A stretch of 45,278 bases of DNA from CAVYYW01 sp963772845 (GCA_963772845.1 CAVYYW010000008.1:1-45278); one strand, 5' to 3'. Positions 15,144 to 24,186 are shown, numbered from the stretch's first letter. Made by a program: numbers and translations. Notes: generated by a model not told the origin, from the letters alone.

Positions 15144-15866
15144 ATGTTGCTGTCAGTATCTAATGTTTCAAAGGCATTTGGAAGCCACACCGTCCTTGAT
15201 GACATTCAACTGGATTTGAAGGAGCCTCAGATTCATGGTCTGCTTGGCCCTTCAGGAGCGGGGAAGACGACATTGGTTAAGATGATCGCCGGGTTGGAAA
15301 TAGCGGATAAAGGAACGATTACTGTGATGGAACAACCAATGCCTAACCTTAAGCAAATGGAAAAAATCGGCTATATGGCACAATCGGATGCGCTTTACAC
15401 GGAATTGACTGCTGGTGAGAACATTCGTTTTTTTGCCTCTCTATACAAAATGAAAAAAGCAAAATTGAAGGAGCGGATGGAAGAAATAACAGAAACGGTC
15501 GGCCTTCAGGACGATCTTCATAAACTGGTTGGAGATTATTCAGGTGGCATGAAAAGAAGGCTATCCCTTGCTATTGCGATGATTCATCAGCCGCCGCTGC
15601 TGATTCTGGATGAACCCACTGTCGGGATTGACCCTGTGCTTCGGCAGACCATTTGGAAAGAGTTTTTTCGGCTCAGAGATGCAGGAACGTGTATTTTAGT
15701 AACGACGCATGTAATGGATGAAGCCGATAAATGCGACACGCTCAGTATGTTGCGGGATGGGAAAATTATTGCTTCTGGTTCTCCCCAAGCGTTAAAGAAT
15801 GAAACTGATTCGACAACGGTAGAAGAAGCCTTCCTTTATTATGGAGGTGCCAATCATGCGCATTAG
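15144..15866 (+). CDS. ABC exporter ATP-binding protein
   Basis: 240 residues from the ATG at 15144 (GGGAGG upstream). Walker A GPSGAGKTT at 35-43, signature YSGGMKRR near 133, Walker B LLILDEPTVGIDP and switch histidine in TTHVMDEA. The DrrA/CcmA-type layout with downstream ABC-2 permease and tetR suggests drug or lipid efflux. The start of the permease gene overlaps its end by 11 bases. Confidence 0.9.
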   Translation: MLLSVSNVSKAFGSHTVLDDIQLDLKEPQIHGLLGPSGAGKTTLVKMIAGLEIADKGTITVMEQPMPNLKQMEKIGYMAQSDALYTELTAGENIRFFASLYKMKKAKLKERMEEITETVGLQDDLHKLVGDYSGGMKRRLSLAIAMIHQPPLLILDEPTVGIDPVLRQTIWKEFFRLRDAGTCILVTTHVMDEADKCDTLSMLRDGKIIASGSPQALKNETDSTTVEEAFLYYGGANHAH

Positions 15867-16884
15867 AGCTCTTTTCTTCCGCATTGTAAAACAGTTTTTC
15901 CGAGACAAGCGCACGCTGGCCCTGCTGATTGTTGCACCGCTGCTCGTGTTAACCCTGCTCTCCCTGGTCTTTAACGGAAAAACCTATGATCCCAAGATCG
16001 GTCTTGTAAATCTTCCGACAAGTCTTCAAAAGCCGTTTAATGATCATTCAAATATGGATACGAAGGTTTACTCCTTATCACAAGCAAAGCATAAGCTGCA
16101 TGACCAGTCATTAGATGCATATTTAACAATTGATAACGGTCAACCGGTGCTTACTCTTGAAGGAAGTGACCCTGGAGTGAATCAGCAGATTTTAAAGGGC
16201 ATTCAGTCAGTGATGACACCACCTCAGTCCGGAGGCAAAAAGGCGGATTTATCTGTTCACTACTTGCACGGAGGAAAAAACTTAACGAATTTTGATAATT
16301 TCGGACCTATTTTTATCGGATTTTTTGGCTTTTTCTTTGTGTTTCTGATTGCGGGAGTGTCTTTTCTTAGAGAAAGAACGACCGGAACCCTTGAAAGGCT
16401 GCTTTCTACACCACTAAGACGCTGGGAGGTGGTAGTGGGATATGTGCTTGGTTTTGGCTTTTTTGCATTCCTGCAAACGGTCGTCCTCGCTCTATACGCT
16501 ATTTATGTTTTGAATATGCTTATGGCGGGTGCAATCGTCTATGTCCTGCTTCTCACTTTACTTACCGCTTTTGTTGCATTAACACTTGGAACGCTTCTCT
16601 CAGCTTTTGCGAATAATGAACTGCAAATGATTCAGTTCATCCCGATCGTGATCGTTCCGCAATTTTTCTTTTCAGGAATCTTCAACCTTGATACGATGTC
16701 TCAATGGATCAGCTGGATCGGTCCTATCACACCCCTCTACTATGTTGCTGATGGGCTAAAAAATGTCATGATCAGAGGATATGGCTGGTCATCCATCGAT
16801 ACAGATCTTTATGTTCTGCTCGGATTTGGGCTATTATTCATGGGATTGAATGTATTGGCTTTAAAGAAACATCGGAAGTTATAA
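15856..16884 (+). CDS. ABC-2 type exporter permease
   Basis: 342 residues from the ATG at 15856, set by ATGGAGGTG upstream. One N-terminal membrane helix (about 20-38), a large extracytoplasmic part (40-150) and a C-terminal bundle of five helices, with the conserved FLRERTTGTLERLLSTPLRRWE loop and late FNLDTMSQWISWIGPITPLYY, as in ABC-2 permeases (YhgE/YfiM/LinB type). It works with the ATPase encoded just upstream. The substrate is unknown. Confidence 0.9.
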   Translation: MRIRALFFRIVKQFFRDKRTLALLIVAPLLVLTLLSLVFNGKTYDPKIGLVNLPTSLQKPFNDHSNMDTKVYSLSQAKHKLHDQSLDAYLTIDNGQPVLTLEGSDPGVNQQILKGIQSVMTPPQSGGKKADLSVHYLHGGKNLTNFDNFGPIFIGFFGFFFVFLIAGVSFLRERTTGTLERLLSTPLRRWEVVVGYVLGFGFFAFLQTVVLALYAIYVLNMLMAGAIVYVLLLTLLTAFVALTLGTLLSAFANNELQMIQFIPIVIVPQFFFSGIFNLDTMSQWISWIGPITPLYYVADGLKNVMIRGYGWSSIDTDLYVLLGFGLLFMGLNVLALKKHRKL

Positions 16885-16923
16885 TAGAGAAATAGAATCT
16901 ATACACAAGGAGCTTACTGCGTT

Positions 16924-17577
16924 ATGACGGATGATATTTCTTCCTTATATGAAGCCAGTGTGGAAGGACAGCCTGCACTTACTGAAAAACAAAAACAGAT
17001 TCTGCTTTCAGCGATTGAAATCTTTTCGCAAAAAGGCTACGCAACCACATCGACGAATGAGATTGCTAAGAAAGCTGGCGTGGCAGAGGGGACGATCTTC
17101 AGGCATTATAAAACAAAAAAAGAACTGCTCCTATCGATCGTAACGCCTGTGATGACGCGCATGGTCGCGCCATTTATTATTAATGATGTTAAAAAGGTGC
17201 TTCATAAAGATCATGAGACATTTGAAGATTTTCTAACAGCTTTCTTTTTGAACCGGGTTGTTTTCATAAGGAAAAATCTGCCCATCTTAAAAATAATGCT
17301 TCAGGAAATACCGTTTCATGAGGATTTGCGCGAGCAGTTCATGGAGCATGTCGGAAGCAAGATGTTCAATACCGCGAAAGAGGTGTTTGAGCATTATCAA
17401 AAAAAAGGTCAGATTAGAAGTGACTGGCCATCTGAAACGCTGTTGCGATTAATTGCGACGACAATAATGGGCTATTTGTTGCCTTGTCTTGTGCTCATGC
17501 CCGATGCAGGCTGGGATCACGAATTGGAAATTCAGCATTCGATTGCTTTTATTATGAATGGAATCAGACCAAATTAA
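16924..17577 (+). CDS. TetR/AcrR family transcriptional regulator
   Basis: 217 residues. The TetR helix-turn-helix is at about 22-68 (ILLSAIEIFSQKGYATTSTNEIAKKAGVAEGTIFRHYKTKKELL), then an all-helical ligand domain. It is the third gene of the exporter operon, 39 bases after the permease, so it probably represses its own operon by the palindrome at 15103-15118 and is released by an exported compound. Confidence 0.9.
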   Translation: MTDDISSLYEASVEGQPALTEKQKQILLSAIEIFSQKGYATTSTNEIAKKAGVAEGTIFRHYKTKKELLLSIVTPVMTRMVAPFIINDVKKVLHKDHETFEDFLTAFFLNRVVFIRKNLPILKIMLQEIPFHEDLREQFMEHVGSKMFNTAKEVFEHYQKKGQIRSDWPSETLLRLIATTIMGYLLPCLVLMPDAGWDHELEIQHSIAFIMNGIRPN

Positions 17578-17582
17578 GCGGT

Positions 17583-17608
17583 GGAGGTATCTCTGCCGTC
17601 TTTTTTTC
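17583..17608 (+). terminator. Probable terminator of exporter operon
   Basis: GGTGGAG and CTCTGCC pair with two G-U wobbles around GTAT and are followed by GTCTTTTTTTC. Confidence 0.6.
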
Positions 17609-17619
17609 TTGAAAATGTT

Positions 17620-17647
17620 TTGAAATTTCTTCAAAAGGGGATACATT
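17620..17647 (+). promoter_or_regulatory. Candidate promoter of osmolyte importer operon
   Basis: TTGAAA, a 16-base spacer and TACATT give a fair SigA site. The overlapping GTTTTG, 14 bases, GGGGAT is a weaker SigB-like reading. Bacillus osmolyte uptake genes often use both, but neither is proven here. Confidence 0.4.
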
Positions 17648-17718
17648 AACAACGTATGTCTATTTATAGAGGTCTTATTTTTCAAATAGCAAGAATGGAA
17701 ACGGAAAGGGGAAAATGA

Positions 17719-18690
17719 ATGATCCGATTTGAGAATGTGTCAAAGCAATATCCGGATGGCACCCAGGCTGTGGACGCACTCAACCTTAATATTGAAAAGG
17801 GTGAGTTCTTTGTCTTTATTGGTCCGAGCGGATGCGGGAAGACGACAACTTTGAAAATGATCAACCGCCTGATTGATTTAACTGAAGGAACCTTGTATAT
17901 AAGTGATAAAAAGATAAGCGAATATGATATCCACGAATTACGTTGGAATATCGGGTATGTGCTTCAGCAAATTGCGTTGTTCCCTCATATGACAATAGAA
18001 GAAAACATCTCCATTGTTCCGGAATTAAGAAAGTGGAAAAAGAATGACATTCGGAAACGTGTCGATGAACTACTGGAGATGGTAGGGCTGGACCCTGATA
18101 CATATCGAAACAGAAAACCTTCGGAGCTCTCTGGAGGACAGCAGCAAAGAATCGGTGTTGTAAGGGCTTTAGCAGCAGATCCAGAAATTATTTTAATGGA
18201 TGAGCCTTTTAGCGCCCTAGATCCAATCAGCAGAGAAAAGCTCCAAAATGATATTTTGGATTTACAAAAACGCATTAAGAAAACGATTATTTTTGTGACG
18301 CATGATATGCAGGAGGCACTAAAGCTTGGTGACCGCATATGTGTTATGAGAGAGGGGCAGGTTGTTCAGGTGGCCGCACCTCAGACAATTATTCAGAACC
18401 CTGCTGATGATTTCATCAAGGAGTTCATCGGGTCAAGATCAGGCATTAAGGAGATCAGCGGGCTGAATCACAATGAGACTCTTGAGAATTATATTTCACT
18501 CTTCGAAGCCTCGGATGTACAAGTTAGCAGCACACCATCTCTAAGTATTAACGATACCCTTGCTACAGCCCTTCAGCGGTTGAAACAGCATGAACAAGTT
18601 CCAGTCGAACGAGACGGAAAAGCCATTGGAGTTATTTCACACCGGTTTGCTTTAGACGTGCTTGCTCAAAAAATGGGAGGTGACTCCTAA
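17719..18690 (+). CDS. Quaternary-amine/osmolyte ABC importer ATPase (OpuCA/EgtUA-like)
   Basis: 323 residues. Walker A GPSGCGKTT (35-43), Q-loop QQIALFPHMT, signature LSGGQQQR (about 136-143), Walker B ILMDEP, H-loop VTHD. The last 80 residues form a CBS-like regulatory part, usual in OpuCA, OpuBA and related ATPases. It energises the fused permease/binding protein encoded two bases downstream. This two-gene form resembles the OpuF system of some Bacillus species and the BilE/EgtU system of Listeria and streptococci. Confidence 0.88.
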   Translation: MIRFENVSKQYPDGTQAVDALNLNIEKGEFFVFIGPSGCGKTTTLKMINRLIDLTEGTLYISDKKISEYDIHELRWNIGYVLQQIALFPHMTIEENISIVPELRKWKKNDIRKRVDELLEMVGLDPDTYRNRKPSELSGGQQQRIGVVRALAADPEIILMDEPFSALDPISREKLQNDILDLQKRIKKTIIFVTHDMQEALKLGDRICVMREGQVVQVAAPQTIIQNPADDFIKEFIGSRSGIKEISGLNHNETLENYISLFEASDVQVSSTPSLSINDTLATALQRLKQHEQVPVERDGKAIGVISHRFALDVLAQKMGGDS

Positions 18691-18692
18691 AA

Positions 18693-20228
18693 ATGAATAC
18701 GCTTATCAGTGAGTTTCAACAGAGGCAGAGTGAACTGACAACCGCACTTTTTGAACATATTCAGATTTCCCTTATTTCGATCATCATCGCTGTTCTGATT
18801 GCTATTCCTTTAGGGATCTACCTGACCCGCAAAACAAATATTGCTGAAGGAACGATCGGTGTCACGGCCGTTCTGCAGACCATCCCATCACTTGCATTGC
18901 TTGGGCTGCTCATTCCTTTGGTGGGAATCGGAAAAGTCCCAGCAATTGTTGCACTTGTGGTCTATGCACTGCTTCCGATTCTGAGGAATACGTATACTGG
19001 AATTAAAGAAGTGGATCCAGCTCTGGTGGAAGCAGCACGGGCTATGGGAATGAACACCTGGCAAAGGCTGTTCAAGGTCGAGCTCCCGCTTGCGCTTCCT
19101 GTTATTATGGCGGGGATTCGTACAGGTATGGTCCTGATTATAGGAACGGCGACACTTGCCGCTCTGATTGGTGCAGGCGGGCTGGGGGATATTATCCTGC
19201 TGGGCATCGATAGAAACGATAACGCTTTAATTATTTTAGGTGCGATCCCGGCAGCACTTTTGGCCATTGTCTTTGATATTATTTTGCGGTTGTTCGAGCG
19301 CTTCTCATTGAAATCCAGTTCATTCAAACGTCCTATGCAGGCTGGGGGCATTGTGGTCCTGATCGCCATTTTGATTGTCATTTTTCCTCTTTTTAACTTC
19401 CAAAATAAAAAGGATATTGTGATTGGCGGGAAATTAGGATCCGAGCCTGAGATTCTTATTAATATGTATAAAGATTTGATTGAACAAAATACAGACCTGA
19501 ATGTAAAGCTTAAGCCAGGTCTTGGGAAAACCTCATTTGTGTTTAATGCGCTTAAATCAGGAAACATTGATATATATCCTGAATTTACGGGAACAGCGAT
19601 CAGCACATTTTTAAAAGAACAAGCGGTCAGCACTGACAGGCAAAAGGTGTACGAACAGGCAAAAGACGGTATGATGAAAAAATATAATATGGCTATGCTG
19701 AAGCCGATGAAATACAACAATACGTATGCATTGGCCGTATCGGGACCAGTGGCTCAGAAATACCATCTTAATACAATTTCTGACCTAAAACCGATTCAGG
19801 ATACGATTAAAGCAGGTTTTACACTAGAGTTTTCTGACCGGGAAGATGGCTATAAAGGGATTCAGAAGCTTTATGGGATTAAATTTGCCCACTTGAAGAC
19901 GATGGCTCCAAAACTGCGGTATAAAGCTGTGAAGTCAGGTGATATTGATGTTATTGATGCCTATTCCACAGACAGTGAGCTGAAACAGTATCATCTCAAG
20001 GTATTAAAAGATGACAAAAATCTTTTTCCGCCATATCAAGGAGCACCATTGTTAAGGAAAGAGACATTGAATAAATACCCTAAAATTAAGACGGCTCTTA
20101 ATAAACTTGCAGGGAAAATTACTGATGATCAAATGCGGAGCATGAATTATCAGGTCAATGTGCAAGGGAAAACAGCCGCAGAAGTAGCAAAAAATTATCT
20201 AACAAGCCAGGGTTTGCTTAAAAAATAA
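18693..20228 (+). CDS. Fused ABC permease and substrate-binding protein (OpuF/EgtU type)
   Basis: 511 residues. Residues 1-215 are a permease with about six helices and the EAARAMG ATPase-contact loop (VDPALVEAARAMGMNTWQ). A linking helix (225-242) tethers an outward-facing OpuAC-type binding domain (245-508), with GGKLGSEPEILINM, YPEFTGTA, KYNNTYALAV and DAYSTDSEL. Known members import glycine betaine, choline or carnitine (OpuC, OpuF) or ergothioneine (EgtU); the LGSEPEI opening looks closer to the fused EgtU/BilE/OpuF branch, but the ligand cannot be settled by eye. No separate binding protein is encoded. Confidence 0.88.
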   Translation: MNTLISEFQQRQSELTTALFEHIQISLISIIIAVLIAIPLGIYLTRKTNIAEGTIGVTAVLQTIPSLALLGLLIPLVGIGKVPAIVALVVYALLPILRNTYTGIKEVDPALVEAARAMGMNTWQRLFKVELPLALPVIMAGIRTGMVLIIGTATLAALIGAGGLGDIILLGIDRNDNALIILGAIPAALLAIVFDIILRLFERFSLKSSSFKRPMQAGGIVVLIAILIVIFPLFNFQNKKDIVIGGKLGSEPEILINMYKDLIEQNTDLNVKLKPGLGKTSFVFNALKSGNIDIYPEFTGTAISTFLKEQAVSTDRQKVYEQAKDGMMKKYNMAMLKPMKYNNTYALAVSGPVAQKYHLNTISDLKPIQDTIKAGFTLEFSDREDGYKGIQKLYGIKFAHLKTMAPKLRYKAVKSGDIDVIDAYSTDSELKQYHLKVLKDDKNLFPPYQGAPLLRKETLNKYPKIKTALNKLAGKITDDQMRSMNYQVNVQGKTAAEVAKNYLTSQGLLKK

Positions 20229-20288
20229 GATCGCGAAATGGCCACAGGATAATGTGTGTGTTTGTGAGTTATACGAATGAAATTAATG

Positions 20289-20336
20289 AAAAGGGGATCC
20301 TAATGCCATAATATGGCTATTTGGATCCCCTTTTTC
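20289..20336 (+). terminator. Terminator of importer operon
   Basis: AAAAGGGGATCC and GGATCCCCTTTTT flank a loop that itself contains GCCATAATATGGC, followed by T residues. Confidence 0.88.
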
Positions 20337-20441
20337 TCTTATACATAGACCGACGCATCGCTATAACACAAAGACCAACATTTTTTCGGAAAAATCAAGT
20401 GGCTTATACTAAGGGCCGAGCGGCAAGGGAACGGTGATTCT

Positions 20442-21320
20442 TTACCCGTTCACAATGTCCCCGCCATTTACATGAATGACCTGTCCGGTAATATAAGAGG
20501 AATCTTGGGATGCCAGGAAGACATATGATGCTGCCAATTCCCGGGGTTGGCCAGGTCGTCCCATTGGTCCATCTTCACCCCATCCTTCAAGCTTTTCTTT
20601 AGGGAAGGTGGCAGGGATAAGCGGTGTCCAAATTGGTCCGGGGGCCACCCCGTTAACGCGGATCCCCTTATCAAGGATTTCTTTATTTTGTGATAATGAC
20701 CGGGTAAAGGCAACGATGGCACCTTTTGTTGAGGAGTAATCCAACAAAACCGGATTGCCTTTATAGGCTGTCACAGATGTTGTGTTAATTATTGCGCTTC
20801 CTTGAGGCAAGTGGGGGAGAGCCGCTTTTATCAGATAGAACATTGAATAAATGTTCGTACGAAAGGTCCGATCCAGCTGTTCCCGTGAAATATCACGAAT
20901 ACTATCCATGACATGCTGTTCACCTGCATTATTCACTAGAATATCCAGACGTCCTAATTCATCGACTGTTTCCTTAACAGCCTGCTGACAAAATGATTCA
21001 TCACCAACATCTCCCTTAATCAGCAAACAACGCTGGCCGTGTTTTTCAATGCGTTCTTTCGTGTATTCGGCATCGCTCGTCGCTTCATAATATACAATCG
21101 CTACGTCTGCGCCTTCTTTAGCATACGCAATGGCAGCAGCCTGTCCAATACCGCTGTCCCCGCCAGTAATAATGGCGGTTTTTCCTTTTAATTTCTCACT
21201 GCCTTTATAATTATCATCTTCCGTTTCCGGTATGGGGCTCATTTCGGATTGTACATCAGGCTGCAAATAGCCTTTTTGAGATTTTTGGGTATCTGGCTGA
21301 CCGTTTGATGGCATGCTCAT
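20442..21320 (-). CDS. SDR-family oxidoreductase, stress-protein type
   Basis: 292 residues, AAAGGAGA before the ATG. After a polar 45-residue extension (MSMPSNGQPDTQKSQKGYLQ and on), typical of YdaD/YhxC-type general stress dehydrogenases, the Rossmann motif TGGDSGIG, NNAG (about 130), catalytic S in NTTSV and YSSTK are all present, and the end ITGQVIHVNGG is standard. It uses NAD(P)H to reduce or oxidise an unidentified alcohol or carbonyl compound. A SigB-like promoter precedes it, in keeping with B. subtilis relatives in the general stress regulon. Confidence 0.9.
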   Translation of the reverse strand: MSMPSNGQPDTQKSQKGYLQPDVQSEMSPIPETEDDNYKGSEKLKGKTAIITGGDSGIGQAAAIAYAKEGADVAIVYYEATSDAEYTKERIEKHGQRCLLIKGDVGDESFCQQAVKETVDELGRLDILVNNAGEQHVMDSIRDISREQLDRTFRTNIYSMFYLIKAALPHLPQGSAIINTTSVTAYKGNPVLLDYSSTKGAIVAFTRSLSQNKEILDKGIRVNGVAPGPIWTPLIPATFPKEKLEGWGEDGPMGRPGQPRELAASYVFLASQDSSYITGQVIHVNGGDIVNG

Positions 21321-21358
21321 GAGAATCTCTCCTTTGAAAAAAATGATTTACATTGAGG

Positions 21359-21384
21359 CTTCCCACAATTCAGCTGTTCAAAAC
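21359..21384 (-). promoter_or_regulatory. SigB-like promoter of SDR gene
   Basis: Minus strand GTTTTG (21384-21379), 14-base spacer, GGGAAG (21364-21359), against GTTTAA-N12-14-GGGTAT. It lies about 40 bases before the start codon. Related B. subtilis genes are SigB-dependent. Confidence 0.4.
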
Positions 21385-21445
21385 CGGACAAGTTTTTTAT
21401 TGGTTTTGAATAATAAAAAAAATCCATTTTATTTTTCGAGTTGGG

Positions 21446-21474
21446 TTGCAATTCCATTTAGGACCTGTTATATT
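21446..21474 (+). promoter_or_regulatory. SigA promoter of csp gene
   Basis: TTGCAA, a 17-base spacer and TATATT. The start near 21481 gives a leader of about 165 nt, as usual for cold-shock genes. The stretch 21321-21647 therefore holds two divergent promoters and this leader. Confidence 0.65.
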
Positions 21475-21480
21475 ATATCT

Positions 21481-21647
21481 AAACCATTTTACTTTTAATA
21501 TTATAGAGATTTAAGTAAGCTGTAACTTCTAGGGGGATGGCAAGTTTAAGTCTTCTACGATGTTGCAGCTTTTTGAATCTCATTTATTGATTGAAAATGG
21601 TCGAAAATTTCACTTGTACAACAGGTACATTTTAGGAGGATTTCTTC
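21481..21647 (+). promoter_or_regulatory. Long 5' leader of csp mRNA
   Basis: The untranslated leader ends in AGGAGG. Directly before that is TGTACAACAGGTACA, an inverted repeat of TGTAC (21614-21628) that could fold and shield the ribosome site. Structured leaders of this length make csp translation cold-responsive in Bacillus and E. coli; here that is inferred. Confidence 0.5.
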
Positions 21648-21848
21648 ATGCAAAACGGTAAAGTAAAATGGTTTAACGCAGAAAAAGGTTTTGGTTTCAT
21701 CGAAGTTGAAGGTGGAGACGACGTATTCGTACATTTCTCTGCAATTCAAGGCGAAGGCTTTAAGTCTCTAGAAGAAGGCCAAGACGTTTCTTTTGAAATC
21801 GTTGAAGGCAACCGCGGACCACAAGCTGCTAACGTAACTAAAAACTAA
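21648..21848 (+). CDS. Cold-shock protein (CspB/CspD type)
   Basis: 66 residues, the full length of the family. RNP1 KGFGFIEVEG and RNP2 VFVHFSAI are intact, with the opening MQNGKVKWFNAEKGFGF. The small OB-fold protein binds single-stranded RNA and DNA and acts as an RNA chaperone in cold and during growth. Single gene with its own promoter, long leader and terminator. Confidence 0.96.
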   Translation: MQNGKVKWFNAEKGFGFIEVEGGDDVFVHFSAIQGEGFKSLEEGQDVSFEIVEGNRGPQAANVTKN

Positions 21849-21861
21849 TATACGTTTCGTG

Positions 21862-21909
21862 AAACTGGCTCGAGAGGCACTCACTGTGCTCTCTTGAGCC
21901 AGTTTTTTT
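21862..21909 (+). terminator. Terminator of csp gene
   Basis: AAACTGGCTCGAGAG pairs with CTCTTGAGCCAGTTT (one wobble) and is followed by seven T residues. Confidence 0.9.
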
Positions 21910-21949
21910 GTTTAGAGATAAAATGGGTGTATAAAAGGAGCGGATAGGC

Positions 21950-22708
21950 ATGATTATCAGAGAACGGTCTGATGAAATCGTCATGATTGCGCAACACGAT
22001 CATGCACAACTATCAGGTGTTTTTGCGAAGCAGTGGCCAAAGGATTCATTCACAGGAATAAATTTGAGAAAAAACGTTGAATTTGCAATCAGGGAGCATG
22101 ACAGGGCTTGGATTCCGCTTGATAAATGCCCTTTTTGGAATCAACAGACAGAGGCACCGTTTTCCTTTATGGACTTTCCCGGTCCTCCAAAATTCGTTTT
22201 TTATAAACAGGGGATTGATGAAACGGAAAAAATAGATAGCTATGCAGCAATGCTTTGCAGTCATCACTATGGTCGTTTTGCAGAAAATGATTCCTCTGTT
22301 GAGGCGAATGACTTTAGAGACCAGGAAGGAATGCGCCAAATGAAAATCCGCTCATCCATAGCGTGTTTTTCAGAGTCGGACTTCCAATTCCATTACGAAC
22401 TGCTTTCCTTCACTGATACATTATCGCTTTTTGTATGCTTGAATGAACCTGGATTTTCTTCAAATCATTCCAGCAAAGGAATGCTAAACGAAATGAATTG
22501 CCCAAAAGAGTCTTCATCACAGCTGCTAAAAGCTGAATGGCGAGTGCCGTCTCAAATAACGCTCTTGAATTCCCCTTTTAAGGATGTATTTGAAGTGAAG
22601 TGGAGACAAAAGGCGATCCTGAAAAAGACTGTGGCTGAAAAAGGTATCATGACAGCCTATCAGGAAACGCCGTTTGAGGAACAGAAAGTAATGATTAAAG
22701 GGGAGTGA
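21950..22708 (+). CDS. DUF3891 family protein
   Basis: 252 residues, AAAGGAG upstream. Conserved family features are QHDHAQLSG near residue 14, AIREHDRAWIPLD near 47, HHYGRF near 105 and the late PF-x-x-x. The His/Asp pattern (HDH, EHD, HHYGRF) resembles an HD-like metal site, but no activity is known to me. Single gene, convergent with the methyltransferase gene. Confidence 0.82.
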   Translation: MIIRERSDEIVMIAQHDHAQLSGVFAKQWPKDSFTGINLRKNVEFAIREHDRAWIPLDKCPFWNQQTEAPFSFMDFPGPPKFVFYKQGIDETEKIDSYAAMLCSHHYGRFAENDSSVEANDFRDQEGMRQMKIRSSIACFSESDFQFHYELLSFTDTLSLFVCLNEPGFSSNHSSKGMLNEMNCPKESSSQLLKAEWRVPSQITLLNSPFKDVFEVKWRQKAILKKTVAEKGIMTAYQETPFEEQKVMIKGE

Positions 22709-22726
22709 GCGGGGATTAAATTCGTC

Positions 22727-23857
22727 TTACTTCCATATTTCCTTAGAGATCTCAACGACATGACGCAGCTTTGCCCACTGTTGCTCCTCAGTAAGTTTGT
22801 TTCCTTCCTCAGTGGAAGCAAATCCGCATTGAGGACTGAGGCACAGCTGGTTAAGATTCACATAGCTTGCTGCTTCATCTATACGGCGTTTTATTGTATC
22901 AGCTTTTTCGAGTTCGCCAAACTTAGAGGTGATCAATCCAAGGACCACTTGAAGGTCAGGACGGGTTACATAGCGTAGCGGCTCAAACCCACCGGATCGT
23001 TCGTCATCGAATTCAAGAAACAGTCCATCAAGATTAAGACCGGAAAATATGGTTTCTGCGGCAGACTCGTATCCGCCGGAAGCAATAAAGGCAGACTTGA
23101 AATTTCCGCGGCATATGTGCATGGTTATTTGCATATCAGCAGGCTTTTTAACAATGGATGCATTGACTAATCTCATAAAGAACGTCTGAAGCTGCTCTGG
23201 ACGAAAGCCCCTCGAACGAATTTGTTCATGACCTTGTTCTGAAAAAAAGGCAGACCAGGATGTATCATCGAGCTGTAGATAACGGCAGCCCGCATCATAA
23301 AAAGCTTGAATCGCCTTTTGATAAGCAGCAGAGAGATCATGAAGGAATTTTTCCTGATCTTGCTGGTAAGCTTTATTTTCAATTTTTCCTCTGAAGAAAA
23401 GCATATTAGGGCTGGGTATGGTCATTTTAGCCGTATGATTGCCGGCGATGCCGTCCAGAAAGTGATAGTGATCAAGCATTGGATGCCCTTTAAAGTCGAT
23501 CTCTCCAGTAATTTTCACTGAATGAGCTTTTGTCTTAACCCCTTGAAATTGAATGCCGCTTTCAGACTCATAGCCTTCAACACCAATCAAGTTTTCCAGG
23601 AAATCAAAGTGCCACCATGCGCGGCGAAATTCACCGTCAGTAACGGTTTGAAGCCCGGCCTCTTTTTGCTTTTTAACAATTCTAACAATCTCCTGATTTT
23701 CAATTTGTTTCAATTGATCAGCTGTGATTTGTCCGGAAGCCCTTTGCAGTCTGGCATTCTTGATCGCCTCAGGTCTGAGGAGACTGCCGACTTGATCGGC
23801 TCTAAATGGCGCTTTAGTTCGGGTAAATACCCCTGCAGTCTTTTGGTTTTGTGTCAC
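22727..23857 (-). CDS. Cobalamin-independent methionine synthase-like protein (YxjG/YxjH)
   Basis: 376 residues from a GTG start. It is the short MetE C-terminal-domain type. The PFRADQVGSLLRP opening, the catalytic-zinc ligands in HICRGN (about 248-253), a glutamate in the FLEFDDERSG region and a cysteine in SPQCGFAST (about 341-349) are in place. It transfers a methyl group to homocysteine to give methionine, from methyl-tetrahydrofolate or another donor such as S-methyl-cysteine-type compounds, which is unresolved for this family. A SAM-I riboswitch lies directly upstream, so high SAM shuts the gene off. Confidence 0.9.
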   Translation of the reverse strand: MTQNQKTAGVFTRTKAPFRADQVGSLLRPEAIKNARLQRASGQITADQLKQIENQEIVRIVKKQKEAGLQTVTDGEFRRAWWHFDFLENLIGVEGYESESGIQFQGVKTKAHSVKITGEIDFKGHPMLDHYHFLDGIAGNHTAKMTIPSPNMLFFRGKIENKAYQQDQEKFLHDLSAAYQKAIQAFYDAGCRYLQLDDTSWSAFFSEQGHEQIRSRGFRPEQLQTFFMRLVNASIVKKPADMQITMHICRGNFKSAFIASGGYESAAETIFSGLNLDGLFLEFDDERSGGFEPLRYVTRPDLQVVLGLITSKFGELEKADTIKRRIDEAASYVNLNQLCLSPQCGFASTEEGNKLTEEQQWAKLRHVVEISKEIWK

Positions 23858-23912
23858 TTTTGATTCCCCACTTTCTTATTTATTGTTTCATTTATCAAAG
23901 GAATGAGGCCAT

Positions 23913-24072
23913 ATAAAAAAGACCCTCAAAGAAGAAGGTCCTTATTGTTTAGACACTCTCCTTATCTTCTAGGCAGCGCATGCAGCGCGCCTACTGGAGT
24001 TAGCACCGTAGCCAGATGGCTGGTTGCTGAGGAATCATCGGGCCAGTCCCTAAACCTCTCTTGATAAGTGAT
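23913..24072 (-). ncRNA. SAM-I (S-box) riboswitch with terminator
   Basis: The minus strand from 24070 reads CTTATCAAGAGAGG, then GGGACTGGCCC, GATGA, CAGCAACC, GGTGCTAA and, closing the first helix, AGATAAGGAGAG: all core S-box motifs in order. A terminator hairpin (AAGGACC with GGTCTT and a T-run, 23913-23945) follows. SAM binding favours termination. It sits about 55 bases before the MetE-like gene. Confidence 0.93.
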
Positions 24073-24186
24073 CAAGCTATAAAATTATATAATTTTGAAA
24101 ATACTTTCTGCACCATTACTTTACATCAGAAAAACATCTTTTTCAAGAGTGTTGGAAATGAATGTTGTCACTGGTCGTAAAAAAAG

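Noticed and set aside
18962..19720. 252-residue open frame antisense to the importer gene
   Set aside because: Shadow of a strongly supported permease/binding-protein gene; no ribosome site and no family.
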